From Marinobacter salsuginis (GTDB lineage Bacteria; Pseudomonadota; Gammaproteobacteria; Pseudomonadales; Oleiphilaceae): 64,000 nt of DNA. How positions within the stretch are numbered: the stretch's first letter is position 1; each line of letters starts with the position of its first letter. Location: contig NZ_BGZH01000001.1 of the NCBI RefSeq assembly GCF_009617755.1, forward strand, positions 558,001-622,000, given 5' to 3'. The position numbers and the translations under genes are program-made. Below, piece after piece: positions 25,266-33,457 of this stretch. A model generated the notes under the pieces. It was not told the origin of the DNA. It made no database searches and saw only the letters and a program-made list of their open reading frames with translations.

Positions 25266-26522
25266 ATGCAGGATCATACCAACGACCCGGTCTGGAAACA
25301 GGCCATTGCCGGCTCACAAATGCTGCTGGTGGCCTTCGGTGCCCTGGTGCTGATGCCATTGATCACCGGCCTGGATCCCAACGTGGCCCTCTTCACCGCC
25401 GGCCTGGGCACCCTGATCTTTCACGTGGTGACCGGCGGGCAGATCCCGATCTTCCTGGCGTCCTCCTTCGCCTTTATTGCCCCCGTAATCGCTTCCAAGG
25501 GCCGGTTTGGCATGGAAGAAACCCTGGGCGGCCTGATGGCCGCAGGTATTCTCTACATCTTCCTGAGTGGCCTGGTTCGGATGCGGGGCACCGGCTTTGT
25601 CCGCCGCCTGCTGCCGCCAGTGGTCATCGGCCCCGTGATCATGACCATCGGTCTCGGCCTGGCACCGGTTGCAGTTCACATGGCCTCCGGCCGTACGGGT
25701 GACGGCGCCAACCAGCTGATCCCCTACGACACCGCCATCTGGATCGCGATGATCTCTCTGGCCGTAACCATCATCATGTCGGTCTGGGCCAAGGGCATCT
25801 TCCGCCTGATTCCCATCATGTTTGGCGTGATCACCGGCTACATCCTCTCCGCGTTTGCAGGCATCGTGGATACCACGCCCATCAAAGAAGCCGCCTGGTT
25901 TGCCGTTCCCAACTTCGTTGCGCCCGAGTTCAGCTGGGGCGCCGTGCTGTTCATGATTCCGGTAGCCATCGCCCCGGCCATCGAACACATTGGCGACGTG
26001 CTGGCCATCGGCAACGTGACCCGCAAGAACTATCTGGAAAAGCCGGGCCTCCACCGCACCCTCCTGGGTGACGGCCTGGCCACCAGTGCTGCTTCCATGC
26101 TCGGTGGACCACCCAACACCACCTACTCTGAAGTCACCGGCGCGGTCATGCTGACCAAGAACTTCAACCCGAAAGTCATGTGGTGGGCGGCCGGCGTAGC
26201 CATCGTTCTGGCCTTTGTTGGCAAGTTCGGCGCGGCACTGCAGACCATCCCGGTCCCCGTTATGGGCGGCATTCTGTGCCTGCTGTTCGGCTCCATTGCC
26301 GTGGTTGGCCTTAACACGCTGATCCGTCACCAGGTGGACCTGTCACAGTCTCGCAATCTGGTGATCGTCGGGGTCACCCTGGTATTCGGTATCGGCGGGA
26401 TGGTGCTGGGTCATCTGGAAGGCATCGCGCTGTGCGCGGTGGCCGCCATTATCCTGAACCTGATCCTCCCCGGCAGCCGCGAGGCATGGGGCAAAGCCGT
26501 CTATGAGCAGAAAGCCGACTGA
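25266..26522 (+). CDS. uraA: UraA, uracil permease (NCS2 family)
   Basis: 418 aa, with about 12-14 membrane segments. NCS2 features are visible: the SSFAFIAP segment near residue 75, the APAIEHIGDVLAIG motif with the substrate Glu, and GGPPNTTYSE near residue 280. It imports uracil for Upp. Its 3' end overlaps the next gene by 20 bases. Confidence 0.96.
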   Translation: MQDHTNDPVWKQAIAGSQMLLVAFGALVLMPLITGLDPNVALFTAGLGTLIFHVVTGGQIPIFLASSFAFIAPVIASKGRFGMEETLGGLMAAGILYIFLSGLVRMRGTGFVRRLLPPVVIGPVIMTIGLGLAPVAVHMASGRTGDGANQLIPYDTAIWIAMISLAVTIIMSVWAKGIFRLIPIMFGVITGYILSAFAGIVDTTPIKEAAWFAVPNFVAPEFSWGAVLFMIPVAIAPAIEHIGDVLAIGNVTRKNYLEKPGLHRTLLGDGLATSAASMLGGPPNTTYSEVTGAVMLTKNFNPKVMWWAAGVAIVLAFVGKFGAALQTIPVPVMGGILCLLFGSIAVVGLNTLIRHQVDLSQSRNLVIVGVTLVFGIGGMVLGHLEGIALCAVAAIILNLILPGSREAWGKAVYEQKAD

Positions 26523-27357
26523 CAGCTCCGGCATCAGCTTCACTGCCCTCTACACCGGTGCCGTCTGGCACCGGTACGGGCTTTCCGACGACATTCTGGC
26601 CACGGAAAAAGGTCGCTGGCTATACCGCCTGATGACACCCTTCGAGGCCGCCAGCAAGGCGGCCATCGGTGGCAACATCCGCACCTTCCTCCTGCAACGC
26701 CATCTGATCATCGAGCATCTGATCGACCAGGCCATCAAAGAAAAGGGCATCACTCAGGTCCTGGAAATCGCCTGCGGCATGTCTCCCCGGGGCATCCGGT
26801 TACGCCAGAAACATCCCCTGCTCCATATGGTCGAAGCCGACCTGCCCGACATGGCCGCCCGCAAGGCGCTCCGCCTGATGGCCACTGGCCGCCTCGGCGA
26901 CCATCACCAGGTCACGCCCATCGATATCCTCGCGGATCACGGCGAGTACCAACTGGAAAAAGTAATCGACCGGGTATTCGAGAACAACGAGCCGGTAATC
27001 ATCGTTACCGAAGGCCTGACCAGCTATTTTTCCCTGGAAACCATCACCGTGTTCTGGCGCAGACTCTCCTCCGCCATGGGCAAGCGCCCGGGTTCGGTTT
27101 ACCTGTCCGAAAGCTACTACCAGCCAAGCCAGCCTGTACTGAACACCACCCTGAAAGCATTAGGAGGCGTCCTCGGGGCCATCACCCGCAGCGAGGTATC
27201 CTTCCACTTCCGGACTGACGCTCAGGCAAGGGAGCATTTCCTGTCCTGTGGGTTCGCCTCTGCCACCGTGCATGACCCGCGGTCCTGGTATGGAATCTTG
27301 CCGATTCCCGAAAGCCGCGGTGAGCCGATGGTTCGGGTTATTGAGGCTGGTTGCTGA
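26503..27357 (+). CDS. Class I SAM methyltransferase, leucine carboxyl methyltransferase-like
   Basis: 284 aa. It begins inside the uraA 3' end. The SAM-binding motif is VLEIACGMSPRGIRLRQ (about residues 86-102), an acidic VEADLPDMAARK follows, and VIIVTEGLTSYFS matches the LCM/PPM1-type motif. The N-terminal segment (GAVWHRYGLSDDILATEKG) resembles other bacterial members. Substrate is unknown; polyketide, O- or protein methylation are all possible. It is the last gene of the plus-strand upp-uraA unit and is followed by the hairpin array. Confidence 0.75.
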   Translation: MSRKPTDSSGISFTALYTGAVWHRYGLSDDILATEKGRWLYRLMTPFEAASKAAIGGNIRTFLLQRHLIIEHLIDQAIKEKGITQVLEIACGMSPRGIRLRQKHPLLHMVEADLPDMAARKALRLMATGRLGDHHQVTPIDILADHGEYQLEKVIDRVFENNEPVIIVTEGLTSYFSLETITVFWRRLSSAMGKRPGSVYLSESYYQPSQPVLNTTLKALGGVLGAITRSEVSFHFRTDAQAREHFLSCGFASATVHDPRSWYGILPIPESRGEPMVRVIEAGC

Positions 27358-27399
27358 CCTTGCCTTCGAGTCCTGCCCTAGCCTGCTGTTTCGGGGTAA

Positions 27400-27507
27400 G
27401 AGGTTTGTGGGTCTGCTTCCCAAAAACCGCTACGAGCACATCCATGTGCGCTTGGCTGTGGCCATCCATGGCCACAGACATTTTTGGGAAGCAGACCCAC
27501 AAACCTC
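27400..27507. repeat. Hairpin element A: 27-bp perfect arms around a 54-base core
   Basis: Arms 27400-27426 and 27481-27507 are perfect reverse complements of 27 bases. The 54-base core (27427-27480) holds two more hairpins: GCACAT-CC-ATGTGC (27436-27449) and CTGTGGCCAT-CC-ATGGCCACAG (27456-27477). The predicted fold is a three-way junction. The core recurs, inverted, in element B at 27672-27777 with two differences. It lies in the 466-base gap between the converging methyltransferase and flhB genes. Confidence 0.85.
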
Positions 27508-27536
27508 GCAAACCTGACGGGAATCCGCCAAAACCG

Positions 27537-27630
27537 CGTAGATTGGATTAGGCGAGGCCCAAATCCAACAAATGTTATTAAAACCACAACGGGATTGTCG
27601 GATTACGGCTTCGCCTAATCCGACCTACGG
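27537..27630. repeat. REP-like doublet (REPIN-type inverted pair)
   Basis: Two similar palindromic units face each other. The right unit, 27597-27624, is GTCGGATTACGGCTTCGCC followed by TAATCCGAC, flanked by CTACGG. The left unit, 27541-27569, is GATTGGATTAGGCGAGGCC followed by CAAATCCAAC, preceded by CGTA. Read on opposite strands they share CGTAG-TYGGATTAGGCGARGCC. This is the layout of REP doublets; the motif GTCGGATTAGGCG is widespread in proteobacterial intergenic regions. It sits exactly between hairpin elements A and B. Confidence 0.75.
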
Positions 27631-27671
27631 TCAGCACTAGTATTTTTCAGCGATATCGATGGGTTTGAAAA

Positions 27672-27777
27672 GCGGTTGTGGGTGGCCTTTTCAGGACTGT
27701 CTGTGGCCATGGATGGCCACAGTCAAGCGCACATGGATGTGCTCGTAGCGTGTCCTGAAAAGGCCACCCACAACCGC
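27672..27777. repeat. Hairpin element B: inverted copy of element A core with different 26-bp arms
   Basis: Arms 27672-27697 and 27752-27777 are perfect reverse complements of 26 bases. The core (27698-27751) read on the minus strand matches the element A core at 52 of 54 positions. The arms share their outer part with element A (G-A/C-GGTT-T-GTGGGT) but differ almost wholly in the inner half, and in each element both arms changed together. It ends 46 bases before the flhB stop. Confidence 0.85.
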
Positions 27778-27823
27778 GCTAACTCCTAAACCCGCAGGCT
27801 ACTTACAGGAACCCCACTCAGAA

Positions 27824-28960
27824 CTAAACGTCGCGCCGCAAATCAGAGGGAATGGGGAAGTCAGGCATACCAGGTTTAGGCCCACGCCCCTTGCGGAACT
27901 GGCGAAGCTGGAACACATAGGCGAGCACCTGGGCGATCGCCATGTAGAGGCCATCGGGAATTTCCTCGCCGATATCCGTGTTGTGGTAAACCGCTCGGGT
28001 CAGCGGCGGTGTTCTCAGAATCTCGACTTTGTTCTCGCGGGCAATTTCCATGATCTTGAACGCCACCTCATCGGCCCCCTTGGCCACTACAATCGGCGCA
28101 GCCATCTCCTTCTGATCGTACTTCAACGCGACGGCATAGTGGGTCGGGTTGGTGATTACCACGTCTGCGGTCGGCACATCCTGCATCATCCGGCGCTGGG
28201 CCATTTCGCGTTGGAGCTGTCGGATCTTGCCTTTGACCTCGGGTTTACCCTCGGTGTCCTTGTATTCGTCTTTCACCTCCTGCTTGGTCATGCGCAGTTT
28301 TTTCTGGTGATCGTAGATCTGGAAGGGTACGTCGATGGCCGCGATGATGATGGTGGCGCAAGCGAGGAGGAAAAAGCTCCAGGCGATGGTCCAGAGTACG
28401 TGTTCCATGGCCGGCACCACAGGTTCCTCGGCGATGGACAACAGGTCTTCGGTGCGCAGGTCCAGGATAAGGATGGCCAAAGCCATGACAAGGCCGACTT
28501 TTGCAATGGCCTTGACCAGCTCGATCAGCGAGCGCATTGAGAACATGCGCCCCAGGCCCTTGATGGGGTCCATACGATTGAGTTTCGGGGCCACGGCCTT
28601 GCCGCTGATCAGCAGACCGCCAATTCCGATTGAGCCGAAGATGGCGGCAATAAGAAGTAGTACCAGAATCGGCGAGAGGGCCCAGGCGGCTTCCTTGGAA
28701 GATTCGATGAGCTGGACGCTCATGTGCCGCATGTCAAAGATGGCGGACCGTTCGATCACGAAGCTGTCGCGCATGATGGCTTCCAGCGACGCTCCGAGGC
28801 TGGCGCCGAACACGAGCATGCCTCCCGCGCCAGCCAGAAGCACCGCCATGGTGGCCAGCTCTTTGGAACGGGCAGTCTGGCCCTCCTCCCTGGCCTTTTC
28901 GAGCCTTCGGGGGGTGGCCTCTTCCGTTTTTTCCTGACTGTTATCGTCTTCTTCGGCCAT
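27824..28960 (-). CDS. flhB: FlhB, export gate switch protein
   Basis: 378 aa. A charged N-terminus (EKTEEATPRRLEKAREEG) precedes four transmembrane helices (about 36-55, 92-115, 148-168, 188-208). The cytoplasmic domain contains the autocleavage site N271-P272-T273-H274, then AVALKYDQKEMAAPIVVAKG. FlhB changes export specificity from rod/hook to filament on FliK signal. It is the last gene of the fliL-flhB run; the flagellar unit then stops and the repeat array begins. Confidence 0.97.
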   Translation of the reverse strand: MAEEDDNSQEKTEEATPRRLEKAREEGQTARSKELATMAVLLAGAGGMLVFGASLGASLEAIMRDSFVIERSAIFDMRHMSVQLIESSKEAAWALSPILVLLLIAAIFGSIGIGGLLISGKAVAPKLNRMDPIKGLGRMFSMRSLIELVKAIAKVGLVMALAILILDLRTEDLLSIAEEPVVPAMEHVLWTIAWSFFLLACATIIIAAIDVPFQIYDHQKKLRMTKQEVKDEYKDTEGKPEVKGKIRQLQREMAQRRMMQDVPTADVVITNPTHYAVALKYDQKEMAAPIVVAKGADEVAFKIMEIARENKVEILRTPPLTRAVYHNTDIGEEIPDGLYMAIAQVLAYVFQLRQFRKGRGPKPGMPDFPIPSDLRRDV

Positions 28961-28966
28961 GAGTCT

Positions 28967-29752
28967 CTATGGCTGCCCTTGCAGTCCCCGCATGAATTCA
29001 AAGGTCTCCCGGGTGTACTGATCAAAGTGCGGCAGAAAATTGGCGTGCAGCACCCATATGGCAAACAATCCAAAAATCAGGCCAATCGGAAAACCGAGAG
29101 CAAAGATGTTCATCTGGGGAGCAGCGCGGGTCATGACGCCGAAGGAGATGTTGACGATCAGAACGGCGGTAACCGCCGGCAGCGCCAGGAGCATGGCGGA
29201 GGCGAACATCCAGCTGATCCGATGGGCCAGTTCCCAGACGCCGGTCTGGCCCAGTCCCTCCATGCCGATGGGCAGGGTCCGGAAGCTTTCTATGAAGACT
29301 TCGAAGGCCACCAGGTGACCGTTCATGGCCAGGAACAGCAGAGTGATGGTGATGGTATAGATCTGGGACAGTACGGGCACGTTAACGCCGTTGGCCGGAT
29401 CTACCATGGAAGCGAAGCCCAGGCCCATCTGCATGGCGATCATCTGGCCGGCGATGACGAAGAGTTGCCAGAGCGCCGTGAGTGCGAAGCCCATGCCGAC
29501 ACCAATGAGGATCTGCTGCAGGGTGATCACCACCGCATCGGCGCTCAGGGCCTCCACCTGAGGTACAGGCGGGATCATGGGTGCAATCAGGATGGTCATT
29601 AGCAGAGCCAGCCCCAGACGGATCCGCGCGGGTACCAGCTGGGTACCGAAGATGGGGATCACCATCAGGAAGCTGGCCAGGCGGAACAATGGCCAGATGT
29701 GCTGGCCGACCCATTGGCCGATAACGTCCGCGCTGATTTCCGCCGGTATCAT
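28967..29752 (-). CDS. fliR: FliR, flagellar export gate protein
   Basis: 261 aa membrane protein with about six hydrophobic segments; part of the FliPQR export gate. Typical motifs include PIFGTQLVPARIRLGLAL and ASMVDPANGVNVPVLSQ. It starts 3 bases after fliQ and ends 6 bases before flhB. Confidence 0.97.
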   Translation of the reverse strand: MIPAEISADVIGQWVGQHIWPLFRLASFLMVIPIFGTQLVPARIRLGLALLMTILIAPMIPPVPQVEALSADAVVITLQQILIGVGMGFALTALWQLFVIAGQMIAMQMGLGFASMVDPANGVNVPVLSQIYTITITLLFLAMNGHLVAFEVFIESFRTLPIGMEGLGQTGVWELAHRISWMFASAMLLALPAVTAVLIVNISFGVMTRAAPQMNIFALGFPIGLIFGLFAIWVLHANFLPHFDQYTRETFEFMRGLQGQP

Positions 29753-29755
29753 CCG

Positions 29756-30025
29756 TCAGCCGATCAGGTAGGGAATGTTACCGAACAGCCGGTTGGCGTG
29801 GTCCAGCAGCTGCGTCAGCATCCAGGGGCCCCACACGATGATAACGATCAGCGTAACCAGCAGGCGGGGCAGGAAGCTCAGGGTCTGTTCGTTGATCTGC
29901 GTTGCCGCCTGAAAGGTACTGACCACAAGGCCAATCACCAGACCCGGTCCGATGATTATCGAGGCAAGGAGAACAATCATCCAGAGGGCTTCGCGCAGGA
30001 TGTCGATAACGGTTTCCGGAGTCAT
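29756..30025 (-). CDS. fliQ: FliQ, flagellar export gate protein
   Basis: 89 aa with two transmembrane helices (about 13-37 and 50-73). The ATG at 30025 is preceded by AGGAGG; an upstream extension to 30079 overlaps fliP and lacks family similarity. FTPETVIDI-type start and VVSTFQAATQINEQTLSFLP are typical. Confidence 0.97.
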   Translation of the reverse strand: MTPETVIDILREALWMIVLLASIIIGPGLVIGLVVSTFQAATQINEQTLSFLPRLLVTLIVIIVWGPWMLTQLLDHANRLFGNIPYLIG

Positions 30026-30033
30026 GACGCCTC

Positions 30034-30810
30034 CTATATTCCGTAGCTGGCGGCCAGGGTGCCCATGATCAGGGCCCAACCGTCCACCAGCACAAACAGC
30101 ATGATCTTGAACGGCAGGGAGATGATGATCGGCGACAGCATCATCATACCCATGGCCATGAGAACACTGGCCACCACCATGTCGATAATCAGGAACGGAA
30201 TGAACAGGATAAACCCGATCTGGAATGCGGTCTTGAGCTCACTGGTCACGAATGCCGGCATCAGTATCCAGAAGGACACGTCCTCGGGCGTGTCGTACTG
30301 TACGTCCGAGATTCGCATGAACAGGGCCAGGTCACTCTCCCGGGTCTGCTCCAGCATGAATTTCCGGAACGGCTGGCTGGCCAGTTCGACCGCCTCCAGG
30401 GAGGTCACTTCTTCCTGCATGTAGGGTTGCAATGCCACCCGATTGGCCTCCTCCAGCACCGGTTTCATGATGAAGATGCTGAGGAACAGGGCCAGGCCCA
30501 GGAGAATCTGGTTCGAGGGCGTGGACTGCAGGCCGATGGCCTGGCGCAGGATGGCAAACACGACGATGATTCGGGTAAACGAAGTCATCATCATGAGCAT
30601 GGCCGGCAGGAAGGTCAGCGCGGTCATCAGCGCCAGGATCTGAAGGGTGACCGAGTATTCCTGCGCGCCCTCGCCTTCTCCCGGGGTCACGGTAAACGCC
30701 GGTATACCGGGGATGCCGGAGGGTTCCTGGGCGAACGCCAGAGGTGCCCAGAAAAAGCCTGCCAATAAAATCAGGGAAGGCAGCAGTCGCTTGATGGTTG
30801 CGGCAAGCAT
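30034..30810 (-). CDS. fliP: FliP, flagellar export gate protein
   Basis: 258 aa. A cleavable signal peptide is present ([20 protein letters not shown], cut after AFA), then the family core [40 protein letters not shown] and the C-terminal [20 protein letters not shown]. FliP forms the central pore with FliQ and FliR. Four bases separate it from fliO. Confidence 0.97.
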   Translation of the reverse strand: MLAATIKRLLPSLILLAGFFWAPLAFAQEPSGIPGIPAFTVTPGEGEGAQEYSVTLQILALMTALTFLPAMLMMMTSFTRIIVVFAILRQAIGLQSTPSNQILLGLALFLSIFIMKPVLEEANRVALQPYMQEEVTSLEAVELASQPFRKFMLEQTRESDLALFMRISDVQYDTPEDVSFWILMPAFVTSELKTAFQIGFILFIPFLIIDMVVASVLMAMGMMMLSPIIISLPFKIMLFVLVDGWALIMGTLAASYGI

Positions 30811-30814
30811 GGGG

Positions 30815-31264
30815 CTAATCGTTCCTTGTCGGGGAGGTCCAGGATTTGCCGATCATGCCCTGCAGGCGGCGGGCAAAATCGCTGGAACCGGCGCTGCCGG
30901 CCTCGACAACCGGCTCATCAAACACATGGAGGGTTCGGATCGCCGATGGCGTAATGCCCAACAGGATCTGCTGGCCGCCCACTTCAATCAGGGCAATACG
31001 CTCCCGGGCTCCTATAGCCATCACCGAAACCACCTTGATGGCGTTGTTGTTCATGCCGGTCATGCCGTTCATCCGCCGGATGATCCAGGCGCAGCCATAG
31101 ATGACTGCCACCACGGCCACCAGACCCAGCCCGAGGCTGAGGATGGTACCGAGCGTATCCGGGGCTCGCACCGGAGAGTCGGGCGCGGCCGTCTTTGCCG
31201 TTTCCTGGGCAACAACCGGATGGATTACCAGCAGCGCCAGTGCCGCAGTCAGTCTGGCCCACAT
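30815..31264 (-). CDS. fliO: FliO, export gate assembly protein
   Basis: 149 aa. An N-terminal hydrophobic stretch (2-19) and a second one (about 41-63, [20 protein letters not shown]) are followed by a cytoplasmic beta domain ([20 protein letters not shown]). FliO helps FliP assemble. The first ATG lies one base past the fliN stop. Confidence 0.93.
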   Translation of the reverse strand: MWARLTAALALLVIHPVVAQETAKTAAPDSPVRAPDTLGTILSLGLGLVAVVAVIYGCAWIIRRMNGMTGMNNNAIKVVSVMAIGARERIALIEVGGQQILLGITPSAIRTLHVFDEPVVEAGSAGSSDFARRLQGMIGKSWTSPTRND

Positions 31265-31265
31265 G

Positions 31266-31757
31266 TTACTTCTGCAACCGCTTGATGCGTTCGCCCGGGC
31301 TGATCACATCGGTGAGACGGATGCCGAACTTTTCATTCACCATGACCACCTCGCCATGGGCAATCAGCGTACCGTTGACCAGCACATCCAGGGGCTCGCC
31401 CGCCAGCCGGTCCAGCTCGATAACCGATCCCTGGTTCAGCTGTAGCAGGTTCCGAATCGGGATCTGGGTGTTGCCGACTTCCATGGAGATAGTGACCGGT
31501 ATGTCGAGGATAACATCGATATCCGGAGCCGGGCCGCCACCCTGGGCGGGCTCACTTCCGGCATCAAACTCTTCCATGGGGGCAGCCTGAACGTCGTCTT
31601 CGTTGCCACCGGTCTCGCCGGCCTCGGCCATGGCAGCGGCCCACTCGTCCTCACGTTCGCCTTCGTCACCGGACTCTTCCATGGCGGCTTCCCACTCGGC
31701 AGCCAGCTTTTCGTCTTCGCTGAGTTCCTGCTCGTCTTTCTTGTCGTCGTCAGCCAT
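31266..31757 (-). CDS. fliN: FliN, flagellar switch protein
   Basis: 163 aa. The C-terminal SpoA domain is canonical (LDIPVTISMEVGNTQIPIRN, GSVIELDRLAGEPLDVLVNG, EKFGIRLTDVISPGERI). The first 75 residues are strongly acidic (many Asp/Glu, some Ala), as in other Pseudomonas-type FliN. It overlaps the fliM stop by 8 bases. Confidence 0.97.
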   Translation of the reverse strand: MADDDKKDEQELSEDEKLAAEWEAAMEESGDEGEREDEWAAAMAEAGETGGNEDDVQAAPMEEFDAGSEPAQGGGPAPDIDVILDIPVTISMEVGNTQIPIRNLLQLNQGSVIELDRLAGEPLDVLVNGTLIAHGEVVMVNEKFGIRLTDVISPGERIKRLQK

Positions 31758-32748
31758 TGCGTCCCACCTTCAGTTGTTTCTTTACCTTGGGCACAGATGC
31801 CCGTTCGTGAATTCGAAGCGCCAGTTTCCCGTCACGGGTTCCCAGAGTCGCCTTGTAGACCGGGATTCCGTTGGCAGTGACCGTCAAATGCTCGGGAATC
31901 TCAACCGGGATGATGTCGCCGGCTTTCATCTTGGCAATGTCCCGCAACGAGATCCGACGGCGACAGACCGTGGTGTTGATCGGAACGTTTACCTCTTTGA
32001 TATCTTCCTGAAGCGCATTCACCCAGCGCTCATCCACATCGTCGATATCACTCTGGACACCAGCATCCAGCACGTCACGAATGGGCTCGATCATGGAATA
32101 GGGCAAGGCAAAGTGCAGCTCACCACCGCCGCCGTCGAGCTCAATATGGAAGGTGCTGACGACGACCACCTCACTGGGGCTGACGATGTTGGCCATGGCC
32201 GGGTTGACCTCGGAGCTAAGGTACTCGAAGTCCACCTTGAGGACCGCATGCCAGGCTTCCTTCATGTCATGAAACACCTGATCCAGAACCATCTGGACAA
32301 TGCGGGTCTCGGTCGGGGTGAACTCGCGGCCCTCGATCTTGGCGTGGCGCCCTTCCCCACCGAAAAAGTTGTCCACCAGTTTGAAGACCAGTTTGGCATC
32401 CAGCACGAAGAGCGACGTGCCGCGCAATGGGCGAACCTTGCACAGGTTGAGACTGGTGGGCACGTAGAGGGTGTGGATGTATTCGCCAAACTTCATGATC
32501 TGAACGCCGCCAGTCGAGACATCGGCGTTACGTCGCATCAGGTTGAAGAGGCTGATCCGGGTGTAGCGGGCAAAGCGCTCGTTGATCATTTCCAGGGTCG
32601 GCATCCGGCCCCGGACAATGCGGTCCTGACTGGCAAGGTCGTAGGACTTTATGCCGGTATCGTCAGTCTCTTCATAGGTGTCTATGTCACCGTCGTCCAC
32701 CCCGTGGAGGAGGGCATCGATTTCATCCTGTGACAACAAGTCCTGCAT
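31750..32748 (-). CDS. fliM: FliM, flagellar switch protein
   Basis: 332 aa. The extreme N-terminus MQDLLSQDEIDALLHGV is the CheY-P binding peptide. The middle domain contains the GGE-type segment (VDNFFGGEGRHAKIEGREFT) and the C-terminal SpoA domain follows (VNVPINTTVCRRRISLRDIA). It sits in the C-ring with FliG and FliN. Confidence 0.97.
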   Translation of the reverse strand: MQDLLSQDEIDALLHGVDDGDIDTYEETDDTGIKSYDLASQDRIVRGRMPTLEMINERFARYTRISLFNLMRRNADVSTGGVQIMKFGEYIHTLYVPTSLNLCKVRPLRGTSLFVLDAKLVFKLVDNFFGGEGRHAKIEGREFTPTETRIVQMVLDQVFHDMKEAWHAVLKVDFEYLSSEVNPAMANIVSPSEVVVVSTFHIELDGGGGELHFALPYSMIEPIRDVLDAGVQSDIDDVDERWVNALQEDIKEVNVPINTTVCRRRISLRDIAKMKAGDIIPVEIPEHLTVTANGIPVYKATLGTRDGKLALRIHERASVPKVKKQLKVGRNG

Positions 32749-32784
32749 ACGTAGTCCTGCCCCTGAAGTACCTTGGCACGTGCG

Positions 32785-33294
32785 CTATTGCACGACGAAA
32801 TTTCTGAATAACACCCGTTTGATCGCGGGCTCGCCTTCCTGCTCCAGCACCTGATTCACCGTAGTCAGCATCCGGTCGGCCAGGCCGCTCCGCCCCTCGG
32901 GCGTCTGCAATTCATTGAAGTCGCTGCTTCCAAGAACCGTGACCAACTGGCTTCGAATCAAGGGCATATGCAATTTGGCAGCTTCCAGCGCCTGCTGATC
33001 TGTTGACTCGAGCGCCAGATAAACCTGGGCGTAGCGCTGGCGACCCTCCGCCTGAACCGTGGTAACGATGGCTTTGTCGATCTGGTGATAGCTACTGGGA
33101 ATGAAGGTTTCCTCTGCAACCTCTTCTGCCTCACCGTCGTCGCCACCCATACCCGGCAAGCCATCACCGAGAAACCAGAGGGTGCCCACCACGGACAGTA
33201 CAATCGCCAGAATGACCACCACAACCAGCATGATGATCAGCTTCAGTTTTCCTTTCTTGGCGGGCGCCGCTTCAGATTCGTTATTTTCAGCCAT
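32785..33294 (-). CDS. fliL: FliL, stator-associated basal body protein
   Basis: 169 aa. A short Lys-rich cytoplasmic start (residues 1-18) precedes one transmembrane helix (about 19-41) and an acidic linker. The periplasmic domain ends in the typical VLFRNFVVQ. FliL forms a ring around stators. It is the first gene of the fliLMNOPQR-flhB unit, with a sigma-54 promoter 63 bases upstream. Confidence 0.95.
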   Translation of the reverse strand: MAENNESEAAPAKKGKLKLIIMLVVVVILAIVLSVVGTLWFLGDGLPGMGGDDGEAEEVAEETFIPSSYHQIDKAIVTTVQAEGRQRYAQVYLALESTDQQALEAAKLHMPLIRSQLVTVLGSSDFNELQTPEGRSGLADRMLTTVNQVLEQEGEPAIKRVLFRNFVVQ

Positions 33295-33356
33295 AGTCTT
33301 CGATTTGCCAGAAATCCGTCAGACGGAGCGTTTTCCGTGACTTTTCAGGATAAGAT

Positions 33357-33371
33357 GCAAAGGACGGGCCA
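33357..33371 (-). promoter_or_regulatory. Sigma-54 promoter upstream of fliL
   Basis: Minus strand TGGCCCGTCCTTTGC, with GG-N10-GC spacing and both elements near consensus. Predicted transcription start is near 33345, about 51 bases before the fliL ATG. It should drive fliLMNOPQR-flhB under FleQ or FleR. Confidence 0.78.
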
Positions 33372-33457
33372 GAACACCCAACCTTCCCGTTCAGAACAGC
33401 AGTTTAGCGTTGCCGGGAAGGATGGGCAAAAGAGATTGGGGGGAATTTTCAGGAGTG

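Noticed and set aside
25314..26330. 338-residue open frame opposite uraA
   Set aside because: It is an antisense shadow of a clearly real permease gene; composition is odd (His, Gly, Gln rich) and no start signal is seen.
27400..27507. Integron attC site
   Set aside because: The arms are perfectly paired and no GTTRRRY/RYYYAAC core sites or extrahelical bases are visible; no integrase is in view.
27400..27777. CRISPR array
   Set aside because: Only two copies of the core, in inverted orientation, with no regular spacers and no cas genes.
31603..32733. 376-residue open frame opposite fliN and fliM
   Set aside because: Same reason: no motif, and the overlapping genes on the minus strand are certain.
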